A stretch of DNA of 64,000 nucleotides from Mytilus galloprovincialis. Its lineage: Eukaryota > Mollusca > Bivalvia > Mytilida > Mytilidae. The notes beneath the pieces were generated by a model. It had not been told where the DNA came from. It saw only the letters and a program-made list of their open reading frames with translations, and did no database searches. The position numbers were made by a program, and so were the translations under genes. The DNA lies in NCBI RefSeq assembly GCF_965363235.1, contig NC_134844.1:55362872-55426871 (forward strand), given 5' to 3'. Positions 59,821-64,000 of the stretch are shown here, piece by piece; within the stretch, counting starts at the first letter, position 1, and the number at the start of each line of letters is the position of its first letter.

Positions 59821-60740
59821 ATGTATTTATACGGTTGTATGCTGTTTCCTCATTTAAAAATACAAAATTGTTAACAGTTTTATATTTATATATAAATTAA
59901 ATTTTGAATAAAACATCGAGATCTGCATATTGTATAAAAATAAATTATAGTATGGATTTATATTGATTCGTATACCATGGTCGATTTTCGTATTACGAAT
60001 CTCACGCCGAGGTAAATAGCGGTGCTTCACATTTGCTGGTTAACTTATTAATAACCAAAAATAAATTGAAATAATGTATAATGAGTGTTATTTTTAAAAC
60101 GAATGAATACAAAGAATTAGAATTATGAATTTTAAATATTACTTTTTTTGTTATCATAATTAAGAAATTACGTACTCAAAAGAGACAACAAAAGTTATAA
60201 TGTCCTTGCATACTTGAAAAAGATTATATACATTTTACTATGTATTTTTTTATGGATCGATATGCGTCCTCCTACATGTATAATACTTAGTACATGTATA
60301 ATAACTCAAGTTTTTTTTTACGTAGTATTACAGTAGGAGTGCCGAGGGCGCGTGAGTCGTTTACTGAATAATCAAAAATAACTTAAATGTCATATAAACG
60401 TGTAGTCTTTCTACTTTAACAGGGTGTATAATTTCTGTTAGTTTACTAGTATATAAAATTAAAAATGACATAACAATGTCGTTATCAATTTCCTTTTACA
60501 CTGAACATCGAGAATGTGCATATTTTCGAATTTTATAATTTTAATTGTTTAAGGCTTGTTAAAGACGGAAATAATAAGTACACAGTTTAAAACGAGAACT
60601 GACATGGTTAGATCACTTCCTTTATACGGAAGTCAGGTTTATTAGAGATATACTTTTCAACGAGGATGTTTAGTATTATACAAACATTGTAGTATATTTT
60701 TTTTTAGTGAAAACTGTGTCTTGGATAATCTTTTAAACAT
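59821..60740. other. Upstream flank of claudin-like gene 2
   Basis: AT-rich. No repeat or upstream exon recognised and no TATA box I would defend. The promoter of the gene starting at 60747 should lie here. Confidence 0.4.
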
Positions 60741-60746
60741 CTAAAT

Positions 60747-60966
60747 ATGTCCAAACCAAAGATACGGATTCTAGATATTGCAGCTTTTGTGTTGACTATT
60801 TTAGCAACTATTGTTCAATTTGCTGGATTTTTTTTACCCAACTGGTGGAGTTATAAGTCTGATACTACTGAATTCAAATTAGAATATGGAATGCTATTTT
60901 CAACGGAGTGTAGTGCTGCTGGAGATTGCAAAGAAAACACAGCCGTTGTTATCGAGGGAGGAAAAG
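60747..60966 (+). CDS. Claudin/PMP22-like protein, first exon only (partial)
   Basis: 220 nt encoding 73 residues plus one base, followed by a GTGAGA donor (phase 1, as in the claudin-like gene at 29763-32727). A membrane segment spans residues 10-33, followed by PNWW (31-34), GMLF (48-51) and two cysteines C55 and C61. This is the same W, hydrophobic-pair, C, C layout as the claudin first loop. The first exon is similar in length to its relative (220 against 199 nt), but the sequence is only distantly similar. Exons for membrane segments 2-4 were not found up to 64000 and should lie further right, unless the gene is broken. The start follows a stretch of stops, and no upstream in-frame ATG fits. 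Confidence 0.68.
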
Positions 60967-62724
60967 GTGAGAGAGAAACATGTGTTATTTAAAAATTATT
61001 TTGACTCTCTCTCTCGCATGATTCTTCCCTTCTTCCTGGTATGATCTCACCTGACATTATTTACGTATATTTCATTATTTTTCTTTTTTCCTGGTTTACG
61101 TGTACCCGGCGTTTTTTTAACTAATGTACTTACTTCATTTTACCATCTAATTTAAATCATCTCTATACTAAAGCAAATATTAGTAGTTATTTAGCCAAAT
61201 GAAATGACTAATGGTTTAGTCGATGAACCAAATCAATTTCAAAATAAAACATCATGGACATTAAAATCATACGTAGAAGAAAAGACCAACAAAAACAAAA
61301 CATAAACAAATATTTAGAAATTTAAAAGATGAACAATATTACAGAGATAATTATCATGATAACAAATAATTTGAAATTAAAGCTTTACACCTAAACTGAG
61401 TATTTGCTTTTAAAAGTCCAGCGGCAAATAGTTCAGTCATAATATTCAGAAAGGAAACGGGAAAATATTCTTTCTTATCTAAATATTAGTTTAAACTGTT
61501 ATCTTATTGGTGAAATTTTATTTGAGGATAAGTAAATTCGCTTTAAACAAAAATTTTGGTAAATTGTATATCCATTTTTGTAAAAATAAAATAAACGTCT
61601 TGTTGTAATATCTAGAATAGCTTTCACCGCGATATTGTCTTTTTGTGCTGATGTGGCGTAAAGCAATCAACAATCAATCAATCAATTATAATCTAGTAAT
61701 GTGTCTCCTATGATGAAAAGGCAGGAAATTTAAACTGGCACTTGAAAACTAAGTTAAAGGATCCTTGAATAAGGGCAGAAATTTAGTCTTAACACTATAT
61801 GAACACCTCGAAAATGTTTTGCAATAGATCTTCAAAGAAGAGAAAGTTTGGCTCTTTCAATATGAAATGTGCTATCGAAAACAACACTTTGAAACAAAAA
61901 AGAAATAATAATAAATGGAATAGGTGATGCACAAATGCCTCATTTTATCAAAATCAAATCCACTTAGTGATTTAGGACAACAAAATGATGTCCTTGTATT
62001 ATAACATTCAGATTAAAAGAAAAGATAATCGGATACAGATTTAAAAAGAGGCACTAGCTGTCAAACTCATGTACACCATTTTGACTCAAATATTTATATT
62101 TGAATTATAACCATATGAAAAATTATTCCAAATTATAAAAAGTCTAACATAAACAATTTACGGGGCATGGGCTCGATAATATGTAGCTTCGTTTTGTGTA
62201 CTAGAGTCTTGAAGCCATCTAATTAAGTATTGAGTTGACCTCCAATGATCATATCAGCAATTTAAACATAAATTTAAACATAAATAGAAATAGAGATAGA
62301 AAGTGAAAGTGAACGCGTGCAATTGGTTTTTCTAGGTCTGGGTAATTTTACCTGCATAAGAATGATTTTTTTTGTGTGGATCGAATCAGTCAATCAAATG
62401 ATTCACCTTTGTTTCACTTTCAATGTTGACATTCTTTTCCTTTAAATAACAGAACACGCACAATTCATAAGCTAAGGGGTTAAATTGAAGTTCACATGAA
62501 TATGGATTCAATAAGGTTAAATTATTCATTTGCAAGTGAATAATTCATCGTCAATGTTTCTTAGCTTAATTTGACAAAATTTTACCATACTGGCTGCTAA
62601 AAGCAAATTATTATTCCACTATTTCACTTTCATTATGATTGAACAAAAAACTCATACTAGATTTTTTATATATCTCGTAGCTAGTGCAAACAAATAAACA
62701 ATATGGTGACCTATACAGTTGATA

Positions 62725-62805
62725 ATTTCTGTGTCATTTGGTCTGTTGTAGAGAGTTGTCTCATTGGCAAACAGTTCACATCTTCTTATTTTTATACGCG
62801 CAGAA
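62725..62805 (+). repeat. Family B end
   Basis: GATAATTTCTGTGTCATTTG, GAGAGTTGTCTCATTGGCAA and CACATCTTCTTATTTTTATA. Short end piece in the same order as 30640-30685. Confidence 0.65.
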
Positions 62806-63904
62806 TATATCTATGTTTGCATTTTGGAAATTTCATTCACATCAGTGTCAATTTTAGGTTGCTGATGAAAGATCATGAAACATTCAATTTGGAACCTCCA
62901 GTTTGAATTATACGTGAAATATTCACAAATGCCCACTATATGAAAACACCACTCAGTCCTTCACAGCTGTTGTTAAGTGGATTGATTTTGTTCAATATTT
63001 GTTAAATTGAAGGAAATCCGACCTAACAAACGACAACACAAAATAATTCCTTTGTTTTTGAAAAACAATAAGTTTTTCTCTCGATAAATATTTGTCCTTG
63101 TTCCACGTTTAATACGAACTCGTAACTTAAATCTATCAAAATTGATGTTTTACTTTGATCAATTAGAATTAAAATTTGACGAACAGTTTATAAGAATGGA
63201 AATGTTTTGTCACAACTACAAAGTACATAATTATGTTGAGCATAGAAATACCGGTATAGATACTGTGAATATAGATTGCAGTACTTTTTCCCAGACTTGG
63301 AGTCTTTTGGACTTTAATTGTTGACGATATTATATGATAATTCAATATAAAACGTAAATTACATGTAACACGGATAAAATCTCATTTATTGATAATACGG
63401 TGGGTATAGTTACATGAAATTTTTAGCCACTTATTTGAAACCAATATATACTTGAAATACTTTGTAATACAAGTTAGTACATATCAAATCATTGCTACTA
63501 CATGTACTTATACAGGAAATACTACTAATAACGGAATGTGGCCATATTGTTGAATATTGAACAAGGTCACACCGTTAATCATGTTAAACTATTATTCATA
63601 AAATCCACAGAAGTTAATTGTGTCGCTATTATCAATATCAACATGATAAATTCTTTCTCAAATATTAAACTGAAGTCTTAGAGATAGTCGTAAAATTGTA
63701 AAGTACATGTTACAGTATACAAATGGTCCACCATCATTAATATAAGTCTTGGAATGCATGGGACAGGAATTGTGATGTTTAAGATGGGGGCAAAAATAAG
63801 GACATGCCTCATTTTACTGGAATTCTGTAAACCATTTAGGACTAGACTTATGTCATGTATATTGAAGGAAATACCCAATTCTCATATATATCTTGACAAT
63901 GTAT

Positions 63905-64000
63905 GATTTTTAATTTGATTCGGAGTTAAGTATGACGTCCATTATCACTGAACTAGTATACATATTAGTTTAGGGGCTAGCTGAAGGATGCCTCCGGGTG
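63905..64000 (+). repeat. Family D tail, cut by the window end
   Basis: GACGTCCATTATCACTGAAC, TTTAGGGGCTAGCTGAAGGA and TGCCTCCGGGTG match 20735-20800. Continues beyond the window. Confidence 0.75.

Larger units (their letters stand above)
60967..64000. other. Intron or downstream DNA of claudin-like gene 2
   Basis: No further exon is recognised. At about 61620-61685 a GATGTGGCGTAAAGCAATCA stretch with repeated CAATCAAT resembles the tail of a bivalve short interspersed element. A family B end lies at 62725-62805, and a family D tail begins near 63905. Confidence 0.45.

Noticed and set aside
61620-61685. tRNA-derived short interspersed element
   Set aside because: Only a CAATCAAT-rich tail is visible; no A and B box promoter was found upstream, so it is mentioned only as a resemblance.

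Overview
The window looks like nuclear DNA of a bivalve mollusc, most likely a marine mussel (Mytilus or a close relative). It is AT-rich, its host genes are small and split by repeat-filled introns, and it carries many dispersed repeat families that I recognise from mussel genomic DNA. No rRNA, tRNA or CRISPR array was seen. Exon structures below were joined by hand from splice sites, reading phase and family similarity, without transcript support.

Left part (about 1.5-29.7 kb): a lectin-type immune recognition cluster. Two intact three-exon F-type lectin (fucolectin) genes face each other: A on + (6814-11857, 189 aa) and B on - (27709-25268, 190 aa). Both keep the complete fucose-binding signature, both have symmetric phase-1 introns, and both carry the same short helix-like segment between signal peptide and lectin domain. 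A third, frameshifted last exon lies at 1552-1756. Between A and B is a decayed fibrinogen-related (FREP) gene in four exons (18499-23227); a 476-codon reverse-transcriptase element sits in its first intron. The 3' end of that pseudogene recurs in inverted orientation at 29400-29740, which suggests an older F-lectin/FREP unit that was duplicated and partly inverted.

Middle (29.7-41.6 kb): a claudin/PMP22-type four-membrane-segment gene on - (three exons, 215 aa) and an ependymin-related secreted glycoprotein gene on - (four exons, 220 aa). The introns of the ependymin gene hold a dispersed repeat, a perfect 48-bp-arm hairpin and an irregular array of a CACTACGAAACG-type motif.

Right part (41.6-64 kb): inverted-repeat elements, a 147-bp-period tandem array, a two-exon gene for a single-cysteine-rich-domain TNF-receptor-like type I membrane protein (47185-48840, 358 aa), a 3.2-kb inverted-repeat element carrying another repeat element inside it, a perfect 161-bp tandem duplication, and the first exon of a second claudin-like gene (60747-60966) whose remaining exons I could not find.

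Taken together, the lectins and FREP would act in extracellular glycan or pathogen recognition, the TNFR-like protein in cell signalling, the claudin-like proteins in epithelial membranes and the ependymin-related protein outside cells. Their proximity does not by itself show that they work as one pathway.
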